From contig CAWVNO010001140.1 of the NCBI GenBank assembly GCA_963930645.1, forward strand, positions 124,001 through 188,000: DNA of 64,000 bases, given 5' to 3'. Of this stretch, positions 9,086 to 24,200 are shown piece after piece. Source of the stretch: Salticus scenicus. Taxonomy: Eukaryota > Arthropoda > Arachnida > Araneae > Salticidae. The position numbers were made by a program, and so were the translations under genes. Below the pieces are notes generated by a model. That model searched no databases, was not told where the DNA came from, and saw nothing but the letters and a program-made list of their open reading frames with translations. The stretch's first letter is position 1, and the number at the start of each line of letters is the position of its first letter.

Positions 9086-12000
9086 ATTGTTTACTTTTAG
9101 ATCTTTGTTTACATTTATAATCTTTTTCATTAAATTCTATGTTTAATTATGTCCTTTGTTTACATTTATATCCTTTGTTTACATTTATGTCATTGATTAC
9201 ATTCACGTCTTTGTTTACATTTAAGTTCTTTGTTTACATTTATAGCCTTTGTTTACAATTAGGTCTTTGTTTACATTCACGACTTTGTTTACATTCACGT
9301 CTTTTTTTCCATATGGGGACTTACATTTAAAGCTTCTTTTTATTTCAGGTCTTTCTTTTCTTATAGATCACTGTTTATTATTGTAGTCTTTGTTTCCATT
9401 TAGGTTCTTTGTTTCCATTTATAGTCTTTGTTTCCATTTAGATCTTTGTTCCCATTCACGTCTTTGTTTACATTTAGGATCTTTTTTTACATTCATGTCT
9501 TTGTTTACATATGGGGTCTGTTTACATTTAGGTTTTTGTTTACATTTATTGATTTTTTATATTTAGGGTGGTTGTTTAATTTTCATTATGTTCTATGTTT
9601 ACATTTATAGCCTTTGTTTATATTTATGTCATTGTTTACATTCAAGTCTTTGTTTACATTTACGTTGTTTACATTCACATCTTTGTTTCCATATGTGATC
9701 TTTTTACATTTAATGTCTGTTTTTATTTAAGTTGTTTCTTTTTTATCTCTGTTTATTATTGTAGACTTTGTTTAAATTTAAGTTCGTGTTTTACATTTAT
9801 AGACTTTGTTTACATTTAAGTCTGTTTACGTTTAGAGTCTTTGTTTACATTTAGTCTCTGTTTGAATTTCATGCCTGTGTATACATTCAGGTATCTTTTA
9901 TATTTAGGCTGATTGTTAACTTTTATATCTTTGTTTATATTTGTAGTCTTTGTTTACATTCACGTCTTCGTTTACATATGGGGTCAGTTTACATTTTTAG
10001 GTCTTTGTTTACATTTAGGCATTTTTAAATTTAGGATCATTGTTTACTTTCAGATCTTTGTTTTCATTTATAATCTTTTTCATTAAATTCTATGTTTAAT
10101 TATGTCCTTTGTTTACATTTATAGCTATTGTTTACATTTATGTCATTGTTTACATTCACGTCTTTGTTTACATTTAAGTTCTTTGTTTACATTTATAGCC
10201 TTTGTTTACAATTAGGTCTTTGTTTACATTCACGACTTTGTTTACATTCACGTCTTTTTTTCCATATGGGGACTTACATTTAAAGCTTCTTTTTATTTCA
10301 GGTCTTTCTTTTCTTATAGATCACTGTTTATTATTGTAGTCTTTGTTTCCATTTAGGTTCTTTGTTTCCATTTATAGTCTTTGTTTCCATTTAGATCTTT
10401 GTTCACATTCACGTCTTTGTTTACATTTAGGATCTTTTTTTACATTCATGTCTTTGTTTACATATGGGGTCTGTTTACATTTAGGTTTTTGTTTACATTT
10501 ATTGATTTTTTATATTTAGGGTGATTGTTTAATTTTCATTATGTTCTATGTTTACATTTATAGCCTTTGTTTATATTTATGTCATTGTTTACATTCAAGT
10601 CTTTGTTTTTATTTACGTTGTTTACATTCACGTCTTTGTTTCCATATGTGATCTTTTTACATTTAATGTCTGTTTTTATTTAAGTTGTTTCTTTTTTTTT
10701 TATCTCTGTTTATTATTGTAGGCTTTGTTTAAATTTAAGTTCGTGTTTTACATTTATAGACTTTGTTTACATTTAAGTCTGTTTACGTTTAGAGTCTTTG
10801 TTTACATTTAGTCTCTGTTTGAATTTCATGCCTGTGTATACGTTCAGGTCTTTCTTTTCTTATAGATCTCTGTTTATTATTGTAGTCTTTGTTTCCATTT
10901 AGGTTCTTTGTTTCCATTTATAGTCTTTGTTTACATTTAGATCTTTGTTCACATTCACGTCTTTGTTTACATTTAGGGTCTTTGTTTACATATGGGGTCT
11001 GTTTACATTTAGGTTTTTGTTTACATTTATTCATTTTTTATATTTAGGGTTATTGTTTAATTTTTATTATGTTCTATGATTACATTTATATCCTTTGTTT
11101 ACATTTATGTCATTGTTTACATACACGTCTTTGTTTATATTTAGGTTGTTTCCATTCACGCCTTTGTTTACATGTGTGATCTGTTTACATTTAGGTTTTG
11201 TTTACATTTAGTGATTTTTTTGCCTTTGTTTACATTTGGGTCTTCGATACATTCCGCCTTTGTTTACACTTAGAGTCTTTTTTTACATTAACGTCTTCGT
11301 TTACATATGGGGTCAGTTTACATTTAAAATATGCTTTTATTTAAGGTCTTTCTTTTCTTATAGATTTGTTGTACATTTGTTTACATTTAAGTTCTTTGTT
11401 TACATTTATATCCTTTGTTTACATTTAGGGTTTTTGCCTAAATATGGGTTATTATACACTTGTTTAAATTTCGGTCTTTGTTTACATAGGGAGTATTTTA
11501 CATTTAGGTCTTTGTTTACATTTAGAGTTTCTGTTTACATTTCATGCTTGTGTTACAGATTTAGGGATTTTTTATATTTAGTTTATTGTTAACTTTTAGA
11601 TGTTTGTTTATATTGGTAGTCTTTGTTTACATTCACGTCTTTGTTTACATTTAGGTACTTTTTTTACATTCATGTTTACATTTAGTGATTTTTGTTTACA
11701 TTTAGTGATTTTTTATATTTAGGGTGATTGTTTACATTTAAGTCATTGTTTACATTCACGTCTTTGTTTACATTCAGGTTATTTACATTCACGTCTTTGT
11801 TTACATTTAAGATCTTTTTTTACATTCATGTCTTTGTTTACATATGGGGTCTGTGTACATTTAGGTTTTTGTTTACATTTATTGATTTTTTATATTTAGG
11901 GTGATTGTTTAATTTTCATTATGTTCTATGTTTACATTAATAGCCTTTATTTACATTTATGTCATTCTCTACATTCACGTCTTTGTTTACATTTAGGTTG

Positions 12001-12354
12001 TTTACATTCACGTCTTTGTTTCCATATGTGATCTTTTTACATTTAAAGTCTGTTTTTATTTAAGGTGTTTCTTTTTTTTATCTCTGTTTATTATTGTAGT
12101 TTTTGTTTACATTTAAGTTCGTTGTTTACATTTATAGACTTTGTTTCATTTAAGTCTATGTTTACATTTAGTCTCTGTTTACATTTCATGCCTGTGTAAA
12201 CATTCAGGGACCTTTTATATTTAGGCTCATTGTTAACTTTTATATCTTTGTTTATATTTGTAGTCTTTGTTTACATTCACGTCTTCGTTTACATATGGGG
12301 TCAGTTTACATTTAGGACTTTGTTTACATTTTTGGCTTTTTTAAATTTAGGGTA
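9086..12354 (+). repeat. 3,269-bp higher-order satellite unit, copy a
   Basis: The array resumes directly after the insertion. Positions 9086-11970 match 12355-15238 at an offset of 3,268-3,269 with only scattered differences. Inside the unit, 9086-10038 and 10039 to about 10845 form a 953-bp direct repeat, the second copy truncated. Truncation occurs where a unit ending CGTTCAGG (10841) is joined to a segment beginning TCTTTCTTTTC. That fusion recurs at 14109, 24120 and 27732, so it arose once and was copied. All sequence is 18-bp-type units; no gene is seen. Confidence 0.93.
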
Positions 12355-12360
12355 ATTGTT
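12351..12360 (+). other. Unoccupied counterpart of the 3.4-kb insertion site
   Basis: GGTAATTGTT is here uninterrupted. The upstream sequence matches that ending at 5640 (offset 6,716) and the downstream sequence matches that starting at 9086 (offset 3,269). Other paralogous empty copies read TTTAGGGTAATTGTTTAC near 23525, 37133, 43030 and 54607. Confidence 0.9.
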
Positions 12361-15240
12361 TACTTTTAGATCTTTGTTTACATTTATAATCTTTTTCATT
12401 AAATTCTATGTTTAATTATGTCCTTTGTTTACATTTATAGCCTTTGTTTACATTTATGTCATTGATTACATTCACGTCTTTGTTTACATTTAAGTTCTTT
12501 GTTTACATTTATAGCCTTTGTTTACAATTAGGTCTTTGTTTACATTCACGACTTTGTTTACATTCGCGTCTTTTTTTCCATATGGGGACTTACATTTAAA
12601 GCTTCTTTTTATTTCAGGTCTTTCTTTTCTTATAGATCACTGTTTATTATTGTAGTCTTTGTTTCCATTTAGGTTCTTTGTTTCCATTTATAGTCTTTGT
12701 TTCCATTTAGATCTTTGTTCCCATTCACGTCTTTGTTTACATTTAGGATCTTTTTTTACATTCATGTCTTTGTTTACATATGGGGTTTGTTTACATTTAG
12801 GTTTTTGTTTACATTTATTGATTTTTTATATTTAGGGTGGTTGTTTAATTTTCATTATGTTCTATGTTTACATTTATAGCCTTTGTTTATATTTATGTCA
12901 TTGTTTACATTCAAGTCTTTGTTTACATTTACGTTGTTTACATTCACATCTTTGTTTCCATATGTGATCTTTTTACATTTAATGTCTGTTTTTATTTAAG
13001 TTGTTTCTTTTTTATCTCTGTTTATTATTGTAGACTTTGTTTAAATTTAAGTTCGTGTTTTACATTTATAGACTTTGTTTACATTTAAGTCTGTTTACGT
13101 TTAGAGTCTTTGTTTACATTTAGTCTCTGTTTGAATTTCATGCCTGTGTATACATTCAGGTATCTTTTATATTTAGGCTGATTTTTAACTTTTATATCTT
13201 TGTTTATATTTGTAGTCTTTGTTTACATTCACGTCTTCGTTTACATATGGGGTCAGTTTACATTTTTAGGTCTTTGTTTACATTTAGGCATTTTTAAATT
13301 TAGGATCATTGTTTACTTTCAGATCTTTGTTTTCATTTATAATCTTTTTCATTAAATTCTATGTTTAATTATGTCCTTTGTTTACATTTATAGCCATTGT
13401 TTACATTTATGTCATTGTTTACATTCACGTCTTTGTTTACATTTAAGTTCTTTGTTTACATTTATAGCCTTTGTTTACAATTAGGTCTTTGTTTACATTC
13501 ACGACTTTGTTTACATTCACGTCTTTTTTTCCATATGGGGACTTACATTTAAAGCTTCTTTTTATTTCAGGTCTTTCTTTTCTTATAGATCACTGTTTAT
13601 TATTGTAGTCTTTGTTTCCATTTAGGTTCTTTGTTTCCATTTATAGTCTTTGTTTCCATTTAGATCTTTGCTCACATTCACGTCTTTGTTTACATTTAGG
13701 ATCTTTTTTTACATTCATGTCTTTGTTTACATATGGGGTCTGTTTACATTTAGGTTTTTGTTTACATTTATTGATTTTTTATATTTAGGGTGATTGTTTA
13801 ATTTTCATTATGTTCTATGTATACATTTATAGCCTTTGTTTATATTTATGTCATTGTTTACATTCAAGTCTTTGTTTTTATTTACGTTGTTTACATTCAC
13901 GTCTTTGTTTCCATATGTGATCTTTTTACATTTAATGTCTGTTTTTATTTAAGTTGTTTCTTTTTTTTTATCTCTGTTTATTATTGTAGGCTTTGTTTAA
14001 ATTTAAGTTCGTGTTTTACATTTATAGACTTTGTTTACATTTAAGTCTGTTTACGTTTAGAGTCTTTGTTTACATTTAGTCTCTGTTTGAATTTCATGCC
14101 TGTGTATACGTTCAGGTCTTTCTTTTCTTATAGATCTCTGTTTATTATTGTAGTCTTTGTTTCCATTTAGGTTCTTTGTTTCCATTTATAGTCTTTGTTT
14201 ACATTTAGATCTTTGTTCACATTCACGTCTTTGTTTACATTTAGGGTCTTTGTTTACATATGGGGTCTGTTTACATTTAGGTTTTTGTTTACATTTATTC
14301 ATTTTTTATATTTAGGGTTATTGTTTAATTTTTATTATGTTCTATGATTACATTTATATCCTTTGTTTACATTTATGTCATTGTTTACATACACGTCTTT
14401 GTTTATATTTAGGTTGTTTCCATTCACGCCTTTGTTTACATGTGTGATCTGTTTACATTTAGGTTTTGTTTACATTTAGTGATTTTTTTGCCTTTGTTTA
14501 CATTTGGGTCTTCGATACATTCCGCCTTTGTTTACATTTAGAGTCTTTTTTTACATTAACGTCTTCGTTTACATATGGGGTCAGTTTACATTTAAAATAT
14601 GCTTTTATTTAAGGTCTTTCTTTTCTTATAGATTTGTTGTACATTTGTTTACATTTAAGTTCTTTGTTTACATTTATATCCTTTGTTTACATTTAGGGTT
14701 TTTGCCTAAATATGGGTTATTATACACTTGTTTAAATTTCGGTCTTTGTTTACATAGGGAGTATTTTACATTTAGGTCTTTGTTTACATTTAGAGTTTCT
14801 GTTTACATTTCATGCTTGTGTTACAGATTTAGGGATTTTTTATATTTAGTTTATTGTTAACTTTTAGATGTTTGTTTATATTGGTAGTCTTTGTTTACAT
14901 TCACGTCTTTGTTTACATTTAGGTACTTTTTTTACATTCATGTTTACATTTAGTGATTTTTGTTTACATTTAGTGATTTTTTATATTTAGGGTGATTGTT
15001 TACATTTAAGTCATTGTTTACATTCACGTCTTTGTTTACATTCAGGTTATTTACATTCACGTCTTTGTTTACATTTAAGATCTTTTTTTACATTCATGTC
15101 TTTGTTTACATATGGGGTCTGTGTACATTTAGGTTTTTGTTTACATTTATTGATTTTTTATATTTAGGGTGATTGTTTAATTTTCATTATGTTCTATGTT
15201 TACATTTATAGCCTTTATTTACATTTATGTCATTCTCTAC
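12355..15240 (+). repeat. 3,269-bp higher-order satellite unit, copy b
   Basis: Near-identical to 9086-11970, including the internal 953-bp repeat (open frames at 12864 and 13817 are 953 bp apart). Past about 15240 the two copies continue as recognisably related but clearly diverged sequence, so this marks the end of the recent homology. It overlaps the start of the 13.6-kb unit described next. Confidence 0.9.
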
Positions 15241-18200
15241 ATTCACGTCTTTGTTTCCATATGTGATCTTTTTACATTTAAAGTCTATTTTAATTTAAGG
15301 TGTTTCTTTTTTTATTATCTCTGTATATTATTGTAGTCTTTGTTTGCATTTAAGTTCGTTGTTTACATTTATAGGCTTTGTTTACATTTAAGTCTTTGTT
15401 TACATTTAGATTATTTGTTTACATTTAGTCTCTGTTTACATTTCATGCCTGTGCATACATTCAGGGATCTTTTATATTTAGGCTGATAGTTAACTTTTAT
15501 ATCTTTGTTTATATTTGTAGTCTTTGTTTACATTCACGTCTTCGTTTACATATGGGGTCAGTTTACATTTAGGTCTTTGTTTACATTTAGGCATTTTTAA
15601 ATTTTGGGTCATTGTTTACTTTTAGATCTTTGTTTACATTTATAATCTTTTTCTTTAAATTCTATGTTTAATTATGTTCTTTGTTTACATTTATAGCCTT
15701 TGTTAACATTTATGTCATTCTTTACATTCACGTCTTTGTTTACATTAAGGGTATTTGTTTACATTCACGTCTTTGTTTACATTTAGGGTCTTTGTTTACA
15801 TATGGGGTATATTCCATTTAGGTCATTGTTTACATTTAGAGTCTGTTTACATTTCATGCCTGTGTATACATTCAGGGATCTTTTATATTTAGGGTCATTG
15901 TTAACTTTTATATCTTTGTTTATATTTGTAGTCTTTGTTTATATTTAGGTCTTCGATACATTCACGTCTTTGTTTATATATGGGGTCAGTTTACATTTAG
16001 GTCTTTGTTTACATTTAGGCATTTTTAAATTTAGGTTCATTGTTTACTTTTAGATCATTGTTTACATTTATAATCTTTTTTCATTAGGTTCCTTGTTTAA
16101 TTATGTTCTTTGTATACATTTATAGCCTTTGTTAACATTTCTGTCATTGTTTACATTCACGTCTTTTTTTACATTTAGTGTCTTTGTTTAGATTCACGTC
16201 TGTTTTCATATGGGGTCTGTTTACATTTAATATCTGTTTTTATTTAAGGTCTTTCTTCTCTATTTGATTTCTGTTTATTATTGTAGTCTTTGTTTCCATT
16301 TATATTCTTTGTTTACTTTATAGACTTTGTTTGCATTTAGATCTTTGTTTACATTCACGTCTTTGTTTACATTTAGGGTCTTTGCTTACATATGGGGTCT
16401 GTTTACATTTAGGTTTTTGTTTACATTTAGTGATTTTTTATATTTAGGGTTATTGTTTAATTTTTATTATGTTCTATGTTTACATTTATAGCCTTTGTTT
16501 ACATTTATGTCATATTTTACATTCACGTCTTTGTTTACATTTAGGTTGTTTACATTCGCGTCTTTGTTTATATATGTGATCTGTTTAAATTTAGGTCTTT
16601 GTTTACATTTGGGCATTTTTAAATTTAGTTTCTTTGTTTACATTTATAATCTTTTTCATTAGGTTCTATGTTTATTTCTGTTCTTTGTTTACATTATATA
16701 TTTATATCCTTTGTTAACATTTATGTCATTCTTTACATTCATGTCTTTGTTTACATTAAGGGTCTTTGTTTACATTCACGTCTTTGTTTATATATGGTGT
16801 CTGTTTACATTTAAAGTATGTTTTTATATAAGGTGTTTGTTTTCTTTTGATCTCTCTTTAATTGTAGTCTTTGTTTAAATTTAAGATCTTTGTTTACATT
16901 TATAGCCTTTGTTTACATTTAGGTGTTTGTTTACATTCACGTCTTTGTTTACATTTAGGGTTTTTGCTTACATAAGGGGTATTTTACATTTCGGTCTTTG
17001 TTTACAAATGGGGTATCTTACATTTAGGTAATTGTTTACATTTAGACCTGTTGTTTACATTTAGAGTCTCTGTTTACATTTAATGCCTGTGTATATATTT
17101 AGGGATTTTTTATATTTAGGGTCATTGTTAACATTTAGATCTTTGTTTATATTTGTTGTCTTTGCTTATATTTATAGCCTTTGTTTACATTTAGCTCTTC
17201 GATATATTCACATCTTTGTTTACATTTATATTCTTTGTTTTCTTTCACGTCTTTGTTTACATATGGGGTCTGTTTACATTTAGATGTTTATTTATATTTA
17301 GATATTTTTTATATTTAGGGTCATTTTTTACTTTTAGATTTTGTTTGTATTTGTAGTCTTTGTTTCCATTTATAATCTTTTTTCATTATGTTCTATGTTT
17401 ACATTTATAGCATTTGATTACATTTAGGGCTTTGATACATTCACGTCTTTGTTTACATTTAGGGTCTTTCTTTACATTTATGTCTTTGTATACATATGGG
17501 GTCTGTTTACATTTAGGTTTTTGTTTACATTTAGTGATTTTTTATATTTAGGGTGACTGTTTAATTTTAGATCTCTGTTTATATTTGTAGTCTTTGTTTA
17601 CAATTATAATCTTTTTTTCATTATGTTCTTTGTTTTATTAGGTTATTTGTTTACATTTATAGCCTTTGTTTACAATTAGGTCTTTGTTTATATTCACGCC
17701 TTTGTTTACATTCACGTCTTTTTTTACATATGGGATCTGTTTACATTTAAAAATTTCTTTTATTTCAGGTCTTTCTTTTCTTTTAGATCTCTGTTTATTA
17801 TTGTAGTCTTTGTTTCCATTTATAGCCTTTCTTTACATTTAGATCTTTGTTTACATTTACGTCTTTGTTTCCATTTAGGTTCTTTGTTTCCATTTATAGC
17901 CTTTGTTTACATTTACGTCTTTGTTTACATTTAGGGTCTTTGTTTACATATGGGGTATTTTACATTTAGGTCTTTGTTTACATTTAGAGTCAGTTTACAT
18001 TTCATGCCTGTGTATATATTTAGGGATTTTTTATATTTAGGGCCATTGTTAACTTTTAGATTATTGTTTATATTTGTAGTTTTCGTTTACAGTTATTGCC
18101 TTTCTTTACATTTAGGTCTTCGATGCATACACGTCTCTGTTTATATTTAGAGTCTTTGCTTACCATCACGGCTTTGTTTACATTTAGATTATTGTTTACA

Positions 18201-21200
18201 TTCACGCCTTTGTTTACATTTAGGGTCTTTGTTTACATATGGAGTATTTTCCATTTAGGTCTTTGTTTACATTTAGAGTCTGTTTACATTTCATGCCTGT
18301 GTATATATTTAGGGATTTTTTATATTTAGGGTCATTGTTAGCTTTTAGATCATTGTTTATATTTATAGTCTTTCTTTACATTTATAGCATTTGTTTACAT
18401 TTAGGTCTTCGATTTGAGTTTTTGTTTACATTCCCGTCTTTATTAACATTTAGGATCTTTTTTTACGTTCATGTCTTTGTTTACAAATGGCGTCTGTTTA
18501 CATTTAGGTTTTTGTTTACATTTATTGATTTTTTATATTTAGGGTGATTGTTTAATTTTCATTATGTTCTATGTTTACATTTATAGCCTTTGTTTACATT
18601 TATGTCATTGTTTACATTCACGCCTTTGTTTACATTTAGTTTGTTTACACTCACGTCTTTGTTTCCATATGTGATCTTTTTACATTTAAAGTCTGTTTTT
18701 ATTTAAGGTGTTTCTTTTTTTTTATCTCTGTTTATTATTGTAGTCTTTGTTTACATTTAAGTTCGTTGTTTACATTTATAGATTTTGTTTACATGTAGAG
18801 TCTTTGTTTACATTTAGTCTCTGTTTACATTTCATGCCTGTGTATACATTCAGGGATCTTTTATATTTAGGCTCATTGTTAACTTTTATATCTTTGTTTA
18901 TATTTGTAGTCTTTGTTTACATTCACGTCTACGTTTACATATGGCGTCAGTTTACATTTAGGTCTTTGTTTACATTTAGGCATTTTTTAAATTTAGGGTC
19001 ATTGTTTACTTTTACATCTTTGTTTACATTTATAATCTTTTTCATTAAATTCTATGTTTAATTATGTTCTTTGTTTACATTTATAGCCTTTTTTTACATT
19101 TATGTTATTGTTTACATTTAGGATCTTTGTTTACATATGGGGTATTTTCCATTTAGTCTTTGTTTACATTTAGAGTCTGTTTACATTTCATGCCTGTGTA
19201 TATATTTAGGGATTTTTTATATTTAGGTTCATTGTTATCTTTTAGATCATTGTTTATATTTATAGCCTTTGTTTTTATTTAGGTCTTCGATACGAGTCTT
19301 TGTTTACATTCACGTCTTTGTTTACATTTAGGATCTTTATTTACATTCATGTCTTTGTTTACATATTGGGTCTGTTTACATTTAGGTTTTTGTTTACATG
19401 TTTTGATTTTTTATATTTAGGGTGATTGTTTAATTTTCATTTTGTTCTATGTTTACATTTATAGCCTTTGTTTACATTTATATCATTGTTTACATTCACG
19501 TCATTGTTTACATTTAGGTTGTTTACATTCACGTCTTTGTTTCCATATGTGATCTTTTTACATTTAAAGTCTGTTTTTATTTAAGGTGTTTCTTTTTTTA
19601 TCTCTGTTTATTATTGTAGTTGTTGTTTACATTTAAGTTCGTTGTTTACATTTAGAGACTTTGTTTACATTTAAGTCTTTGTTTACATTTAGTCTCTGTT
19701 TACATTTCATGCCTGTGTAAACATCCAGGGACCTTTTATATTTAGGCTCATTGTTAACATTTATATCTTTGTTTATATTTGTAGTCTTTGTTTACATTCA
19801 CGTCTTCGTTTACATATGGGGTCAGTTTACATTTAGGACTTTGTTTACATTTTTGGCATTTTTAAATTTAGGGTCATTGTTTACTTTTAGATCTTTGTTT
19901 ACATTTATAATCTTTTTTATTAAATTCTATGTTTAATTATGTCCTTTGTTTACATTTATAGCCTTTGTTTACATTTATGTCATTGTTTACATTCACGTCT
20001 TTGTTTACATTTAAGTTCTTTGTTTACATTTATAGCCTTTGTTTACAATTAGGTCTTTGTTTACATTCACGATTTTGTTTACATTCACGTCTTTTTTTCC
20101 ATATGGGAACTTACATTTAAAGCTTCTTTTTATTTCAGGTCTTTCTTTTCTTATAGATCACTGTTTATTATTGTAGTCTTTGTTTCCATTTAGGTTCTTT
20201 GTTTCCATTTATAGTCTTTGTTTCCATTTAGATCTTTGTTCACATTCACGACTTTGTTTACATTTAGGATCTTTTTTTACATTCATGTCTTTGTTTACAT
20301 ATGGGGTCTGTTTAAATTTAGGTTTTTGTTTACATTTATTGATTTTTTATATTTAGGGTGATTGTTTAATTTTCATTATGTTCTATGTTTACATTTATAG
20401 CCTTTGTTTACATTTATGTCATTGTTTACATTCAAGTCTTTGTTTACATTTACGTTGTTTACATTCACGTCTTTGTTTCCATATGTGATCTTTTTACATT
20501 TAATGTCTGTTTTTATTTAAGTTGTTTCTTTTTTTTTTATCTCTGTTTATTATTGTAGGCTTTGTTTAAATTTAAGTTCGTGTTTTACATATATAGACTT
20601 TGTTTACATTTAAGTCTTTGTTTACGTTTTGAGTCTTTGTTTACATTTAGTTTCTGTTTGAATTTCATGCCTGTGTATACATTCAGGTATCTTTTATATT
20701 TAGGCTCATTGTTAACTTTTATATCTTTGTTTATATTTGTAGTCTTTGTTTACATTCACGTCTTCGTTTACATATGGGGTCAGTTTACATTTAGGTCTTT
20801 GTTTACATTTAGGCATTTTTAAATTTTGGGTCATTGTTTACTTTTAGATCTTTGTTTACATTTATAATCTTTTTCATTAAATTCTATGTTTAATTATGTT
20901 CTTTGTTTACATTTATAGCCTTTGTTTACATTTATGTCATTGTTTACATTCAAGTATTTGTTTACATTTAAGTTCTTTGTTTACATTCACGTCTTTGTTT
21001 ACATTTAGGGTCTTTGTTTACATATGGGGTATATTCCATTAAGGTCATTGTTTACATTTAGTGTCTGTTTACATTTCATGCCTGTGTATACATTCAGGGA
21101 TCTTTTATATTTAGGGTCATTGTTAACTTTTATATCTTTGTTTATATTTGTAGTCTTTGTTTATAATTAGGTCTTCGATACATTCACGTCTTTGTTTACA

Positions 21201-24200
21201 TATGGGGTCAGTTTACATTTCGGTCTTTGTTTACATTTAGGCATTTTTAAATTTAGGTTCATTGTTTACTTTTAGATCATTGTTTACATTTATAATCTTT
21301 TTTCATTAGGTTCCTTGTTTAATTATGTTCTTTGTATACATTTATAGCCTTTGTTAACATTTCTGTCATTGTTTATATTCACGTCTTTTTTTACATTTAG
21401 TGTCTTTGTTTAAATTCACGTCTGTTTTCATATGGGGTCTGTTTACATTTAATACCTGTTTTTATTTAAGGTCTTTCTTCTCTATTTGTATTCTGTTTAT
21501 TATTGTAGTCTTTGTTTCCATTTATGTTCTTTGTTTACTTTTATAGACTTTGTTTGCATTTAGATCTTTGTTTACATTCACGTCTTTGTTTACATTTAGG
21601 GTCTTTGCTTACATATGGGGTCTGTTTACATTTAGGTTTTTGTTTACATTTAGTGATTTTTTATATTTAGGGTTATTGTTTAATTTTTATTATGTTCTAT
21701 GTTTGCATTTATAGCCTTTGTTTACATTTATGTCATATTTTACATTCACGTCTTTAATTACATTTAGGTTGTTTACATTCGCGTCTTTGTTTATATATGT
21801 GATCTGTTTAAATTTAGGTCTTTGTTTACATTTGGGCATTTTTAAATTTAGTTTCATTGTTTACTTTTAGATCTTTGTTTACATTTATAATCTTTTTCAT
21901 TAGGTTCTATGTTTATTTCTGTTCTTTGTTTACATTATATATTTATATCCTTTGTTAACATTTATGTCATTCTTTACATTCATGTCTTTGTTTACATTAA
22001 GGGTCTTTGTTTACATTCACGTCTTTGTTTATATATGGTGTCTGTTTACATTTAAAGTATGTTTTTATAAAAGGTGTTTGTTTTCTTTTGATCTCTCTTT
22101 AATTGTAGTCTTTGTTTACATTTAAGATCTTTGTTTACATTTATAGCCTTTGTTTACATTTAGGTGTTTGTTTACATTCACGTCTTTGTTTAAATTTAGG
22201 GTTTTTGCTTACATAAGTGGTATTTTACATTTCGGTCTTTGTTTACAAATGGAATATCATACATTTAGGTAATTGTTTACATTTAGACCTGTTGTTTACA
22301 TTTAGAGTCTCTGTTTACATTTAATGCCTGTGTTTATATTTAGGGATTTTTTATATTTAGGGTCATTGTTAACATTTAGATCTTTGTTTATATTTGTTGT
22401 CTTTGCTTATATTTATAGCCTTTGTTTACATTTAGCTCTTCGATATATTCACATCTTTGTTTACATTTAGATTCTTTGTTTTCTTTCACGTCTTTGTTTA
22501 CATATGGGGTCTGTTTACATTTAGATGTTTATTTATATTTAGATATTTTTTATATTTAGGGTCATTTTTTACTTTTAGATTTTGTTTATATTTGTAGTCT
22601 TTGTTTCCATTTATAATCTTTTTTCATTATGTTCTAAGTTTACATTTATAGCATTTGTTTACATTTAGGGCTTTGATACATTCACGTCTTTGTTTACATT
22701 TAGGGTCTTTTTTTACATTCACGTCTTTGTATACATATGGGTCTGTTTACATTTAGGTTTTTGTTTACATTTAGTGATTTTTTATATTTAGGGTGACTGT
22801 TTAATTTTAGATCTCTGTTTATATTTGTAGTCTTTGTTTACAATTATAATCTTTTTTTCATTATGTTCTTTGTTTTATTAGGTTATTTGTTTACATTTAT
22901 AGCCTTCGTTTACAATTAGGTCTTTGTTTATATTCACGCCTTTGTTTACATTCACGTCTTTTTTTACATATTTGATCTGTTTACATTTAAAAATTTCTTT
23001 TATTTCAGGTCTTTCTTTTCTTTTAGATCTCTGTTTATTATTGTAGTCTTTGTTTCCATTTATAGCCTTTCTTTACATTTAGATCTTTGTTTACATTCAC
23101 GTCTTTGTTTCCATTTAGGTTCTTTGTTTCCATTTATAGCCTTTGTTTCCATTTACGTCTTTGTTTACATTTAGGTTGTTTACATTCACGTCTTTGTTTC
23201 CATATGTGATCTTTTTACATTTAAAGTCTGTTTTTATTTAAGGTATTTCTTTTTTTATCTCTGTTTATTATTGTAGTTTTTGTATACATTTAACTTCGTT
23301 GTTTACATTTATAGACTTTGTTTACATTTAGAGTCTTTGTTTATATTTAGTCTCTGTTTACATTTCATGCCTGTGTAAATATTCAGGGACCTTTTACATT
23401 TAGGCTCATTGTTAACTTTTATATCTTTGTTTATATTTGTAGTCTTTGTTTACATTCACGTCTTTGTTTACATATGGGGTCAGTTTACATTTAGGACTTT
23501 GTTTACATTTTTGGCATTTTTAAATTTAGGGTAATTGTTTACTTTTAGATCTTTGTTTACATTTATAATCTTTTTCATTAAATTCTATGTTTAATTATGT
23601 CCTTTGTTTACATTTATGTCATTGTTTACATTCACGTCTTTGTTTACATTTAAGTTCTTTGTTTTGTTTACAATTAGGTCTTTGTTTACATTCACGACTT
23701 TGTTTACATTCACGTCTTTTTTTACATTCATGTCTTTGTTTACATATGGGGTCTGTTTACATTTAGGTTTTTGTTTACATTTATTGATTTTTTATATTTA
23801 GGGTGATTGTTTAATTTTCATTATGTTCTATGTTTACATTTATAGCCTTTGTTTATATTTATGTCATTGTTTACATTCAAGTCTTTGTTTTTATTTACGT
23901 TGTTTACATTCACGTCTTTGTTTCCATATGTGATCTTTTTACATTTAATGTCTGTTTTTATTTAAGTTGTTTCTTTTTTTATCTCTGTTTATTATTGTAG
24001 GCTTTGTTTAAATTTAAGTTCGTGTTTTACATTTATAGACTTTGTTTACATTTAAGTCTGTTTACGTTTAGAGTCTTTGTTTACATTTAGTCTCTGTTTG
24101 AATTTCATGCCTGTGTATACGTTCAGGTCTTTCTTTTCTTATAGATCTCTGTTTATTATTGTAGTCTTTGTTTCCATTTAGGTTCTTTGTTTCCATTTAT

